Shown: piece by piece, positions 24,905 to 33,189 of the stretch | How the letters are laid out: every line of letters begins with the position of its first letter | How positions within the stretch are numbered: the stretch's first letter is position 1 | Source of the DNA: CAZTTH01 sp964615975 | GTDB lineage: Bacteria > Verrucomicrobiota > Lentisphaeria > JABSQK01 > JAJFLO01 | Direction: 5' to 3' | NCBI GenBank assembly: GCA_964615975.1 | Contig: CAZTTH010000027.1 | Coordinates: forward strand, 1-46,350 | DNA: 46,350 bases | Notes under the pieces: model-generated | Databases searched by the model: none | What the model was told of the DNA's origin: nothing | What the model saw: only the letters and a program-made list of their open reading frames with translations | Translations under genes and position numbers: made by a program

Positions 24905-26813
24905 TCAGATGTCAATCGGGGCGGCAATCGGATTGGGTTTTACCATCAACTCATTTATTGCCACTCACCTCTTTGCTGACTCAGGCTTTATTGCCGCGGT
25001 GTGCGCCTTGATCGCGATTGCCGCGACCCTGGCGCCTATCCTGACGACTGTTTTCAATGACCTGAAAGAAGGGAAAATGCGCATGCATGAACTGGCGGTG
25101 CTGGCGGTGTTTGCCAGTATCAGCCAGGGTGACCTGAAGACATCGGCGCTCATCTCCATGTTTATCCTGCTTTCGTTGATCATCGAAACCCGCACCGCCA
25201 GCGGCGCCCACGCGTCCCTGGATGCGTTGACCCAATTAACCCCCGGCAAGGCGACCCGACTCAATCCCGATGGCTCGGAAGAAACCATTGCCAGCCAATT
25301 CATCAAGGTCGGCGATATCATACGAGTGCGGCCGGGAGAGAGTATTTACGCTGACGGCATGATCGTCAAGGGCAACAGTTCGATCAATGAAGCCAATATC
25401 ACCGGGGAATCCCTGCCGGTGGACAAGGGCAAGGCAGATCCGGTCTTTGCCGGTACCAGTAATCTCTCAGGCATCGTCGATATCGAGGTATTGAAGGCGG
25501 GCAACGATACCACCATCGGCAAGGTCAAGGAGTTGATACTCAAGGCCCAGGCGAGCAAACTCCCCTTCGTGAAAATGATCGACCGTTATGCCGGATATTA
25601 CATTCCTCTGGCGCTGATGCTGGCGGCCACGGTGTTGTTTTTCACCCAGCATCAACCAGACAGCATCGATCGCGTCATCGCCATACTCGTTACCGCCTGC
25701 CCGATCGCGCTGATCCTGGCAACTCCGGCGGCGGTGATGGCAGCATTGTCTGCGGCAGCGCGCTGCGGAGTATTGTTCAAGGATGTCAATGATATCGAAG
25801 CCATGGCTCATACCGATACCTTTATATTCGATAAAACCGGGACCCTCACCACCGGCATTTTGGAAGTAAAACGATTGGCCCCCTTGCCCGGAATCGAAAC
25901 CTCTGAACTGCTTAAAACCGCGGCGCAGGCGGAATTCGGCAGCCGCCATCCAGTGGCAAACGCCATCTGTGAACTGGCGCGTAAAGTTAATCTGCCATTT
26001 ACCGCGCCTGATCGGATTCACGAAGAACCCGGTCGCGGTGTCAAAGCAGTCATCGACCAGGATGAAATCATCGCCGGCAATCTCCCCTGGGCTTTGCAAA
26101 ATGGCGCTCGCAAAGAGGATTTTCCTGAATTGGACGCCGCACTTGCCGAAGGGATGAGCATGATCTTTGTCCTGCGCAATGGCACTCCTCTGGGGTGGAT
26201 CGGACTTGGTGATCATCCTCGCGATGAAGCACGGGAGACGTTGGCTGAGCTTGAACGCCTCGGAATCCGCCATATTGCCATGGTGTCGGGCGACCGCAAC
26301 GCCGTGGTAAATACGGTTGCCGCCACCCTCAATATTGCCCATACCGCCGGAGAATGCTCACCCGCTGATAAGGTTGATTACATTACCAAAATGAAAACGA
26401 CTGGGGCACAAGTGGTATTTGTCGGAGATGGAGTGAATGACGCGCCCGCGCTGGCAGCGAGCCGGATCGGCATTGCCATGGGCGCCGCGGGCAGCGACAT
26501 CGCCATCAACAGCGCCACCATCGCTTTGATGAACAACGATTTGCAACGCCTCCCCTTTCTCCTCAAACTGGCCCGTGGCCTGCGCGCCACGATCATGCAA
26601 AATTTTACCATTGGCGCGATCATCATCGGAGGGGGATTCACCTTCAGCGCTTTGGGCAAACTTTCACCGGTTTTGGCGGCGGTATTGCAGGCCTGCGGCG
26701 CCGCCATTGTCGCCTTGAACAGCGCCCGTTTGATCCGCATGGGGGAAGAGTTGCAGAGCGAGCCGGTTCCCACCGCCATCCCCATCAGTCAAACAACCAT
26801 GGTGGAAGCGTAA
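24888..26813 (+). CDS. P1B-like heavy-metal P-type ATPase with CPI transport motif
   Basis: 641-residue inner-membrane pump. Four N-terminal membrane helices (about 8-100) precede an actuator domain with ANITGESLPVDKG. The TM pair around 235-295 contains ACPIALILATP, and the catalytic Asp315 lies in FDKTGTLTTG. The P1B-specific HP dipeptide is in GSRHPVANAI, with MVSGDRN and GDGVNDAPAL completing the core, and two C-terminal helices ending in VALNSARLIRM. These place it in the metal-transporting P1B group. However the metal motif is Cys271-Pro-Ile where most members have CPC, SPC, TPC or CPH, so the ion is uncertain. There is no N-terminal HMA domain; the exported HMA protein upstream might supply or receive metal. 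AGGGA (24874-24878) precedes the ATG, which overlaps the HflK-like gene. Confidence 0.88.
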   Translation: MNHKNNQMSIGAAIGLGFTINSFIATHLFADSGFIAAVCALIAIAATLAPILTTVFNDLKEGKMRMHELAVLAVFASISQGDLKTSALISMFILLSLIIETRTASGAHASLDALTQLTPGKATRLNPDGSEETIASQFIKVGDIIRVRPGESIYADGMIVKGNSSINEANITGESLPVDKGKADPVFAGTSNLSGIVDIEVLKAGNDTTIGKVKELILKAQASKLPFVKMIDRYAGYYIPLALMLAATVLFFTQHQPDSIDRVIAILVTACPIALILATPAAVMAALSAAARCGVLFKDVNDIEAMAHTDTFIFDKTGTLTTGILEVKRLAPLPGIETSELLKTAAQAEFGSRHPVANAICELARKVNLPFTAPDRIHEEPGRGVKAVIDQDEIIAGNLPWALQNGARKEDFPELDAALAEGMSMIFVLRNGTPLGWIGLGDHPRDEARETLAELERLGIRHIAMVSGDRNAVVNTVAATLNIAHTAGECSPADKVDYITKMKTTGAQVVFVGDGVNDAPALAASRIGIAMGAAGSDIAINSATIALMNNDLQRLPFLLKLARGLRATIMQNFTIGAIIIGGGFTFSALGKLSPVLAAVLQACGAAIVALNSARLIRMGEELQSEPVPTAIPISQTTMVEA

Positions 26814-26853
26814 CAAGATATTCCCATAAATCATGTCTGTCGCTGTTTACCGC

Positions 26854-26944
26854 TAGACTGCAAGCCGTCGAATTTTCGCCCACCGTCGTTCCACTCCGAC
26901 TGATTATTGTGCAATCTTTTTCCACTACCTGATCGTGTTCAGTA
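26854..26944 (+). repeat. Direct repeat copy A (about 91 bp)
   Basis: Shares an identical 25-bp core (26854-26878) and GTTCCACTC (26888-26896) with copy B at 27197-27288, with the same 9-nt spacing, and further similarity out to GTTCAGTA (26937-26944). It lies 41 bp after the P-type ATPase stop. Confidence 0.75.
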
Positions 26945-27196
26945 GATGTAAGGAAATGAGTTCCGCACCTCATCTTCTCACCATGCCACGCTCTTGCGAG
27001 CGCACGACAAGCCCCAGGAATCACTCGTTCGTAGTGCGGTCGAAAGACCGTTTCTTATTCTGGTGCAGGTATCCCTCTGGAACTGATTGCATAATTTTTT
27101 TTAACCATGGGATAAGCAGCACCAATAAATTACCAGGTAAGTTTGAAGAACACACACCAATCGATATATTGGATAGCGTTCACGATTAATTTGTGT

Positions 27197-27288
27197 TAGA
27201 CTGCAAGCCGTCGAATTTTCGACCGCAGCCGTTCCACTCATGGCGGGTAATCGTGCACGCTCTTTATAAAACGCGATTGGGTTCAGTA
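27197..27288 (+). repeat. Direct repeat copy B (about 92 bp)
   Basis: Second copy of the element at 26854, 343 bp downstream: identical 25-bp core at 27197-27221, GTTCCACTC at 27231-27239, GTTCAGTA at 27281-27288. It ends 96 bp before the tiny basic-protein gene. The 26945-27196 stretch between the copies shows no gene. Confidence 0.75.
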
Positions 27289-27383
27289 TAGAACTCATTT
27301 TACGCCAGCTAGTGAATAACTAAGAGTGGCAGAAAACCGCCAATCGTCCAAAGTAAAACCGTTACCAAACAAGGATATATGAC

Positions 27384-27488
27384 ATGGGGAACCAATATAA
27401 TAAAGTACAAAAACGCAAACGCCGGGCACGCTATATGGATCGAATCAAATCCCGCAAAAAAGCGGAGCGCATGAAGGCCGCCAAATAG
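27384..27488 (+). CDS. Tiny basic protein, 34 aa
   Basis: ATG 27384 to TAG 27486 encodes 34 residues beginning MGNQYNKVQKRKRRARY and ending RKKAERMKAAK, with more than 40% Lys/Arg. AAGGA (27371-27375) lies 8 nt before the ATG, the right spacing. The composition resembles small ribosome-associated or RNA-binding proteins, and I recall similar MGNQYNKV-type ORFs in Verrucomicrobia-like genomes, with no established function. It is too short to be found by length-filtered gene calling. It lies 48 bp before dapA on the same strand. Confidence 0.75.
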   Translation: MGNQYNKVQKRKRRARYMDRIKSRKKAERMKAAK

Positions 27489-27536
27489 CACCAGATTTTC
27501 AGTTTTCACACGATTCAGGAATCACCATACCCATCT

Positions 27537-28412
27537 ATGAACTTAAGTGGTTGCCATACTGCCATTGTTACTCCATTTGAACGCGGAAAAATAAGCTTTT
27601 CCGCCTTGGCGCAATTGGTGGAAGATCAGATTGCCGCCGGGATTGCCGGGATTGTCCCGGTAGGGACCACGGGAGAATCGCCCACCGTGGACATGCGGGA
27701 GCATAAGAAGATCATCGCCGAGGTGATCAAAACCGTCAATAACCGTTGTCTGGTAATCGCCGGTACCGGAGCCAATTCCACCGCCGAAGCCATTGAGTTA
27801 ACCCGTTACGCCCGGGAAGTGGGCGCCGCCGCGTCATTGCAGGTATCGCCTTATTACAACAAACCGACCCAGGAAGGGTTATATCGTCATTTTTCTACGA
27901 TCGCCGACACTGTCGGGTTGCCAATCGTGCTTTATAACGTTCCCGGTCGTTCCGGAGTTGAAATCAGCATCGAAACCATCAAGCGGCTGGCAGCCAATCC
28001 CAATGTCGTTGCGATTAAAGAAGCCGGCGGCAATGCCGATCGCGTCAGCCGCATCCTGTCGGCCTGCGATCTTACTGTTCTTAGCGGTGACGATAGCCTG
28101 ACCCTGCCGATGATCAGCCTGGGAGCAAAAGGAGTGATCAGCGTCGCCTCCAATGTCATCCCCGCAGGAGTGGTCAAGCTGGTAAGCGCGGCCTTGAGTG
28201 GAAAATATGCGGAAGCGCGGAAATGGCATTATCGCTACTACGATCTGTTTAATACCCTGTTTATCGAAACCAACCCGATTCCGGTAAAAACCGCGCTGGC
28301 GCTCATGGGTAAAATCAAAGAAGAATATCGGTTGCCACTGTGTCCGATCACGGACAGCAATCGCACCCTTTTGAAGACATCACTGATTAAAGCCGGGGTG
28401 AAACTGGCATGA
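27537..28412 (+). CDS. dapA: 4-hydroxy-tetrahydrodipicolinate synthase
   Basis: Condenses pyruvate with aspartate semialdehyde, the first step dedicated to lysine and diaminopimelate (peptidoglycan). The 291-residue (beta/alpha)8-barrel has the usual length. Key residues are visible: GTTGESPTV pyruvate-binding loop, Tyr133 in LYNVPGRSGVE, Schiff-base Lys161 in VVAIKEAGG, and the GAKGVISVASN strand. dapB starts 31 bp downstream on the same strand, consistent with an operon. Confidence 0.97.
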   Translation: MNLSGCHTAIVTPFERGKISFSALAQLVEDQIAAGIAGIVPVGTTGESPTVDMREHKKIIAEVIKTVNNRCLVIAGTGANSTAEAIELTRYAREVGAAASLQVSPYYNKPTQEGLYRHFSTIADTVGLPIVLYNVPGRSGVEISIETIKRLAANPNVVAIKEAGGNADRVSRILSACDLTVLSGDDSLTLPMISLGAKGVISVASNVIPAGVVKLVSAALSGKYAEARKWHYRYYDLFNTLFIETNPIPVKTALALMGKIKEEYRLPLCPITDSNRTLLKTSLIKAGVKLA

Positions 28413-28443
28413 CAAAAATCGCACTAATTCCAACGGGAATCTT

Positions 28444-29274
28444 ATGATCAAAATCACTGTAATCGGGGCCGCGGGCAGAATGGGGAAAAATATCATCGAA
28501 CTTCTCTCCCATGATCCCGGACTGCAACTGGTAGGCGCGATCGAATATTCCACTTCACCCTCCCTCGGACTGGATGCCGGCAACAATGCCGGGCTTAAAC
28601 CGCTTGGAGTCGTGATCGGAGATGATTTCGCCAAGGTTTCCGGCAACACCGATGTCGTCATCGACTTTTCTTCTGCCCAATCCGTGCTGGCCCACACCCG
28701 CCAGGCGGTGTCACACGGTTGCGGAGTTGTCATCGGCACCACCGGATTGGACGCCGGCATCCAGGCTGAGATACGTAAACTGGCAGAACAAGGCGGCCGG
28801 ATTGTGCTTTCTCCCAACATGAGTGTTGGGGTAAATCTCTTGTTTCATCTTTGCCGGCAGGTTGCAAAAACCCTGGGTGACGATTACGATATCGAGATCA
28901 TTGAGATGCATCACAACAAGAAAAAAGATGCCCCCAGCGGTACCGCGGTGCGACTGGGTGAAATTGTCGCTCAGGCGCGTGAACTGGATTATCAACACGA
29001 TACCCGGCATGGCCGGGAAGGCATGGTGGGAGAGCGTACCCGCCGGGAAATCGGAATGCACGCGCTCCGCGGCGGCGATGTCATCGGCGATCATCAGGTG
29101 ATTTTCGCCAGCGAAGGAGAACGCATCGAACTGGCACATAAAGCCTCGAGTCGCAGTACGTTTGCCAAAGGCGCCTTGGTAGCGGCAAAATTTATCGCTC
29201 AAGCGCCACCGGGATTGTATTCCATGCTCGATGTACTAAATATTAATACTCAATCCAGCCCTAAGAGCACATAA
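28444..29274 (+). CDS. dapB: 4-hydroxy-tetrahydrodipicolinate reductase
   Basis: NAD(P)H-dependent reduction of the DapA product on the way to diaminopimelate. 276 residues. The N-terminal Rossmann domain has IGAAGRMGKNI, then DVVIDFSS and VIGTTGL; the substrate domain has SPNMSVGVN and the catalytic EMHHNKKKDAPSGTA (His156/His157, Lys161). The C-terminal RGGDVIGDHQVIFAS and ELAHKASSR are also standard. Paired with dapA; the next ORF starts 4 nt after its stop. Confidence 0.97.
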   Translation: MIKITVIGAAGRMGKNIIELLSHDPGLQLVGAIEYSTSPSLGLDAGNNAGLKPLGVVIGDDFAKVSGNTDVVIDFSSAQSVLAHTRQAVSHGCGVVIGTTGLDAGIQAEIRKLAEQGGRIVLSPNMSVGVNLLFHLCRQVAKTLGDDYDIEIIEMHHNKKKDAPSGTAVRLGEIVAQARELDYQHDTRHGREGMVGERTRREIGMHALRGGDVIGDHQVIFASEGERIELAHKASSRSTFAKGALVAAKFIAQAPPGLYSMLDVLNINTQSSPKST

Positions 29275-29278
29275 GCAT

Positions 29279-29866
29279 ATGGACATGATCTCCCATTTCA
29301 TCCAGGATTATCTTGTTTACGTGAAAAGTCATGTCCTTATCCTGATCAGTGTCATCACGGTAATGTGTGTCTGGCTCTGGTCGGGGTTTTATTCCGCTTC
29401 GATCGCTGAGATGCGAAATCGCAATATGTTCATCCATTTTATCCTGGGGCTGGCCTTGCCAGTGGCATATCCCCTGATCATGCTGTTTTCCATGCCGGTT
29501 TATGTGCAGACCGGGAAAAAAGTGGAAAAGAAAGAAAAATATGTTCGTGCCGAGGGCGCGCCTCCGGTCGAAACTGTAATGCCGGTTTTAGGCAATGCGC
29601 CGCCTGTCATGATCGATACCCAGATGATGGATAACCCGGATGCCGCCTACGACCATGGTTACTTCAAACAAATTGCCTTGGATGCGGCGGGAAACCATCG
29701 CGGGCCATTCACCATTTCAGTCAAGGGTGAAAACATGAAAGTCGATAAAATTCTTGAATGCCATCCTGATTTTGTCATGGTTGGGTTTACCTCATCCGAT
29801 GGTCACGCTCAAAAGATGCGCATCCCCTATAAATATATTCAGGGATGTACTGAAATGTCGTCATAG
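29279..29866 (+). CDS. Hypothetical membrane protein, 195 aa
   Basis: Two predicted membrane helices (about 17-38 and 49-72, LILISVITVMCVWLWSG and HFILGLALPVAYPLIMLFS) are followed by a charged stretch (KKVEKKEKYVRAEG), a proline-rich linker and a small C-terminal domain (about 135-195, GPFTISVKGENMKVDKILECHPDF) that may be beta-rich. I do not recognise the family. The 4-nt spacing from dapB implies cotranslation, and ileS follows 72 bp later, so it is part of the same housekeeping unit. Confidence 0.7.
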   Translation: MDMISHFIQDYLVYVKSHVLILISVITVMCVWLWSGFYSASIAEMRNRNMFIHFILGLALPVAYPLIMLFSMPVYVQTGKKVEKKEKYVRAEGAPPVETVMPVLGNAPPVMIDTQMMDNPDAAYDHGYFKQIALDAAGNHRGPFTISVKGENMKVDKILECHPDFVMVGFTSSDGHAQKMRIPYKYIQGCTEMSS

Positions 29867-29938
29867 GCCGGCATTCCGCGCTTTCCATTCCCTTATACAT
29901 TCACCCGCCCGGATTCATTATCATAAGATCATTGCGTT

Positions 29939-32900
29939 ATGTTTAACAAAATTCCCTCACCTGTAAAGTTCCCGGATTTGGAAGCTGAGACGCTGGCTTT
30001 CTGGGACGATCATCAGATCTTCGAAAAATCCCTGGAGCAACGCCGTCATCAGCAAGAATTTGTCTTTTATGATGGGCCGCCCTTTGCCACCGGGATGCCG
30101 CATTATGGCCATCTGCTGGCCGGCGCCATCAAGGATGTGATACCCCGGTATCAAACCATGCGCGGGAAATATGTCGAACGGGTCTTTGGCTGGGATTGTC
30201 ATGGGTTGCCGGTCGAGAATGAAATGGAGAAAGAGCTCGGGATTTCCAGTAAACATGAAATCGAAGCCTATGGCATACACCGTTTTAATGAGGCCTGCCG
30301 GGGCATCGTTCTGCGCTATACAAAGGAATGGGAACAGATCGTCAAACGGATGGGGCGCTGGGTCGATTTTCGCAATGGTTATCGCACCATGGACACCCCA
30401 TACATGGAATCCATCTGGTGGGTATTCAAACAATTATGGCAAAAGGAACTGATCTACGAGGGCCGCAAGATCCTGCCCTATTGTCCGCGGTGCGCCACGC
30501 CCCTGTCGAATTTCGAAGCCAATCAGGGCTACGAAGATGTTGACGATCCCGCGATAACCGTGCGCTTCCGATTGACGGATGAACCCAATACTTTTATTCT
30601 GGCGTGGACGACCACCCCCTGGACCCTGCCTGCCAATCTGGCGTTGGCGGTTGGCGAAGAGATTGATTATGTAAAAGTCCGGGACGGCGGGCAGGTTTAC
30701 ATTCTGGCACGGGATCGCCTGCCGTTTTACTATCGTGATGGAGAAGCGGCGCCCGAGATCATTGCCACGGTAAAAGGGCGGGAGTTAATCAACCTGGGTT
30801 ACCAGCCGCTTTTCCCTTATTTCACGGAATGGTCTGAAGCCGGCGCTTTCAGAGTGCTGCCAGCGGATTTCGTCACCACTTCGGATGGCACCGGCATCGT
30901 GCATATCGCTCCGGGTTTTGGCGAAGACGATGCCCGGGTCGGAAAGCAATTTCAGTTGCCGGCGGTATGTCCGATTGACGCTGAATGCTGCTATACCGCG
31001 GAGATTGGTGATTATGCCGGCCGCTTTGTCAAGGACTGCGACAAGGAGATCATCGGCCGCTTGAAACGTGAAGGCCAATTGATTCATCAGGCGACCATCC
31101 ATCACAGTTATCCGCATTGCTGGCGCTGTGAAGCGCCATTGATCTATCGCGCCATTTCGACGTGGTTTGTAAAGGTGGAAGAGATCAAGGAAACCTTGTT
31201 GCGCGCCAATCAGCAGATCACCTGGATGCCCGGCCATCTCAAGGACGGTCGTTTTGGTAAATGGCTGGAAAATGCCCATGACTGGGCGATTTCCCGCAAT
31301 CGCTATTGGGGCTGCCCGATCCCGGTATGGCGGAATCAGGATACCGGCGACGTTATTTGTGTCGGTTCGATTGCCGAACTGGAAACTCTCAGCGGCCAAA
31401 AGATTACCGATATTCACAAACATTTCGTCGATCCCATCACCCTGGTAACTGCGACCGGGACAGAACTGAAACGAGTGCCTGAAGTTCTTGACTGCTGGTT
31501 TGAAAGCGGCGCCATGCCCTATGCCCAACGGCATTATCCCTTTGCCAACAAAGAATGGCTGGAAGCACATTTCCCCGCGGATTTCATTGCCGAAGGCCTG
31601 GATCAGACCCGCGGGTGGTTTTACACCCTGGTGGTGCTGGGAGGAGCGTTATTCAATAAACCGGCGTTCAAAAACGTCATTGTCAACGGCCTGGTATTGG
31701 CGGAAGACGGGCGGAAAATGTCAAAACGGTTAAAGAATTATCCTGATCCTGAATTCATTATCAATACCTATGGCGCTGATGCCCTGCGCCTATGTCTGCT
31801 GTCATCACCGGTGGTCAAAGCCGAGGACCTGCGGTTTTCGGAGCACGCGGTCAAGGACATCATTCGTGCGGTGATCCTGCCTTTGTGGAATGCCTACAGC
31901 TTCCTGGTAACCTACGCCCGGGTGGATGATTGGTCACCCACCTGGTCGTTGACGGCTTGCGATGAACGCCTCCACAATCCTCTCGATCGCTGGATATTGA
32001 CGCGCTTGCAGCATCTCGTGAACGGTGTCCGGGAAAGCATGGATCGGTATGATCTGCAAATCGCGGCAGTGGCCTTTGCTGGATTCATTGATGAATTGAC
32101 CAACTGGTATATCCGGCGCAGTCGGCGGCGGTTTTGGAAAAGCCAGAATGATGACGACAAGCTGGAAGCCTATCACACCCTCTATTATGTCCTGCGGGAA
32201 TTTTGCCTGACCGCGGCGCCCTTTATTCCTTTTATTACCGATGCGATCTACCGCAATTTGCGTTCCGATGATGATCCCCAGTCGGTTCATCTCTGTGATT
32301 TTCCCGAGCTCTCCATACACAGCGACAGCCAGTTGGATCGCCGCATGCAGCGGGTCATGCGCGCGGTTTCACTCGGTCGCTCACTGCGCAGTCAGGCCAA
32401 TCTCAAGGTGCGTCAGCCATTGGCTGCCGCAATTGTCGTTTCCATGGATGCGGAAGTACGCGCTGATCTCGAACAAATGAAAGAGATCATGGCGGAAGAA
32501 CTCAACGTCAAGGAGGTGGTGATTGATCAGAATGAGGAGCGCCTGGTACAGCTCTCCGCCAAGGCGAATTTCAAGGTGCTCGGCCCGCGGTTGGGGAAAG
32601 AGATGAAAGCGGCGGCCGCCGCCATCACCAGGCTCACTTATGACCAGGTCAAATGCCTTTGTGCCGGTCAAAGCATTGGTCTCGACCTGAGCGGAGAAAA
32701 TCCCCTTGAGATCTCCCTGAATGACATTGAAATCCGGCGCGATGAGCGACCCGGCATCGCAGCGGCAAATGATAATGACATCACGGTTGCCCTCGATATG
32801 ACCATGACAGAAGCGTTGGAAATGGAAGGCTGGGCGCGTGAAATTGTCAATCGCGTACAAAACTTGCGCAAGGATTTGAATCTGGAAGTCGCCGACCGAA

Positions 32901-33079
32901 TCAATATAACCTTTGCCGCTCCGTCTCCAGTCGCGGCAGCAATTGAGCACTTTCGCGGTTACATCATGGGCGAGACCCTGGCGGAAGAGTTAATCCCATG
33001 CGATGCGGCACAAGCGGATTGGCATGCCGTCATCCTTGGCGCTCATGAGGCCCATTTTGCGGTTGAGAAATGGGGATAG
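29939..33079 (+). CDS. ileS: Isoleucyl-tRNA synthetase, eukaryotic-type (IleRS2)
   Basis: Charges tRNA-Ile. 1046 residues: class I Rossmann catalytic domain with HIGH signature as HYGH (55-58) in PPFATGMPHYGH, a CP1 editing domain (TTTPWTLPANLAL; DGTGIVHIAPGFGEDD), and KMSKR beginning at Lys593 in GRKMSKRLKNYPDPE. The anticodon-binding domain includes FIDELTNWYIRRSRRRFW. The WDCHGLPVENEMEK and length over 1000 mark the eukaryote-like IleRS2 group, whose members are typically insensitive to mupirocin (family knowledge). The C-terminus lacks the zinc finger of standard bacterial IleRS. No T-box leader is visible. Confidence 0.95.
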   Translation: MFNKIPSPVKFPDLEAETLAFWDDHQIFEKSLEQRRHQQEFVFYDGPPFATGMPHYGHLLAGAIKDVIPRYQTMRGKYVERVFGWDCHGLPVENEMEKELGISSKHEIEAYGIHRFNEACRGIVLRYTKEWEQIVKRMGRWVDFRNGYRTMDTPYMESIWWVFKQLWQKELIYEGRKILPYCPRCATPLSNFEANQGYEDVDDPAITVRFRLTDEPNTFILAWTTTPWTLPANLALAVGEEIDYVKVRDGGQVYILARDRLPFYYRDGEAAPEIIATVKGRELINLGYQPLFPYFTEWSEAGAFRVLPADFVTTSDGTGIVHIAPGFGEDDARVGKQFQLPAVCPIDAECCYTAEIGDYAGRFVKDCDKEIIGRLKREGQLIHQATIHHSYPHCWRCEAPLIYRAISTWFVKVEEIKETLLRANQQITWMPGHLKDGRFGKWLENAHDWAISRNRYWGCPIPVWRNQDTGDVICVGSIAELETLSGQKITDIHKHFVDPITLVTATGTELKRVPEVLDCWFESGAMPYAQRHYPFANKEWLEAHFPADFIAEGLDQTRGWFYTLVVLGGALFNKPAFKNVIVNGLVLAEDGRKMSKRLKNYPDPEFIINTYGADALRLCLLSSPVVKAEDLRFSEHAVKDIIRAVILPLWNAYSFLVTYARVDDWSPTWSLTACDERLHNPLDRWILTRLQHLVNGVRESMDRYDLQIAAVAFAGFIDELTNWYIRRSRRRFWKSQNDDDKLEAYHTLYYVLREFCLTAAPFIPFITDAIYRNLRSDDDPQSVHLCDFPELSIHSDSQLDRRMQRVMRAVSLGRSLRSQANLKVRQPLAAAIVVSMDAEVRADLEQMKEIMAEELNVKEVVIDQNEERLVQLSAKANFKVLGPRLGKEMKAAAAAITRLTYDQVKCLCAGQSIGLDLSGENPLEISLNDIEIRRDERPGIAAANDNDITVALDMTMTEALEMEGWAREIVNRVQNLRKDLNLEVADRINITFAAPSPVAAAIEHFRGYIMGETLAEELIPCDAAQADWHAVILGAHEAHFAVEKWG

Positions 33080-33137
33080 ATTGAATTCGTTTTGAATGAT
33101 TTTTTGCTAAAAAACCTCTGAACCAAAGGCTCTCCAT

Positions 33138-33152
33138 ACCCCAGAATGGGGT
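33138..33152. terminator. Short hairpin between convergent genes
   Basis: ACCCCA-GAA-TGGGGT, a 6-bp stem between the ends of ileS and the REC-GAF kinase. No T-run follows on either strand, so it is a weak candidate. Confidence 0.3.
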
Positions 33153-33189
33153 TGGTGGCCGATCACAATGGTCAATTGACCAAGCGCAC

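Noticed and set aside
33170..33181. Perfect palindrome GGTCAATTGACC, sharing half-sites with the repeat at 15201
   Set aside because: It lies between the 3' ends of two convergent genes, where an operator has no obvious purpose; a 12-bp palindrome can occur by chance.
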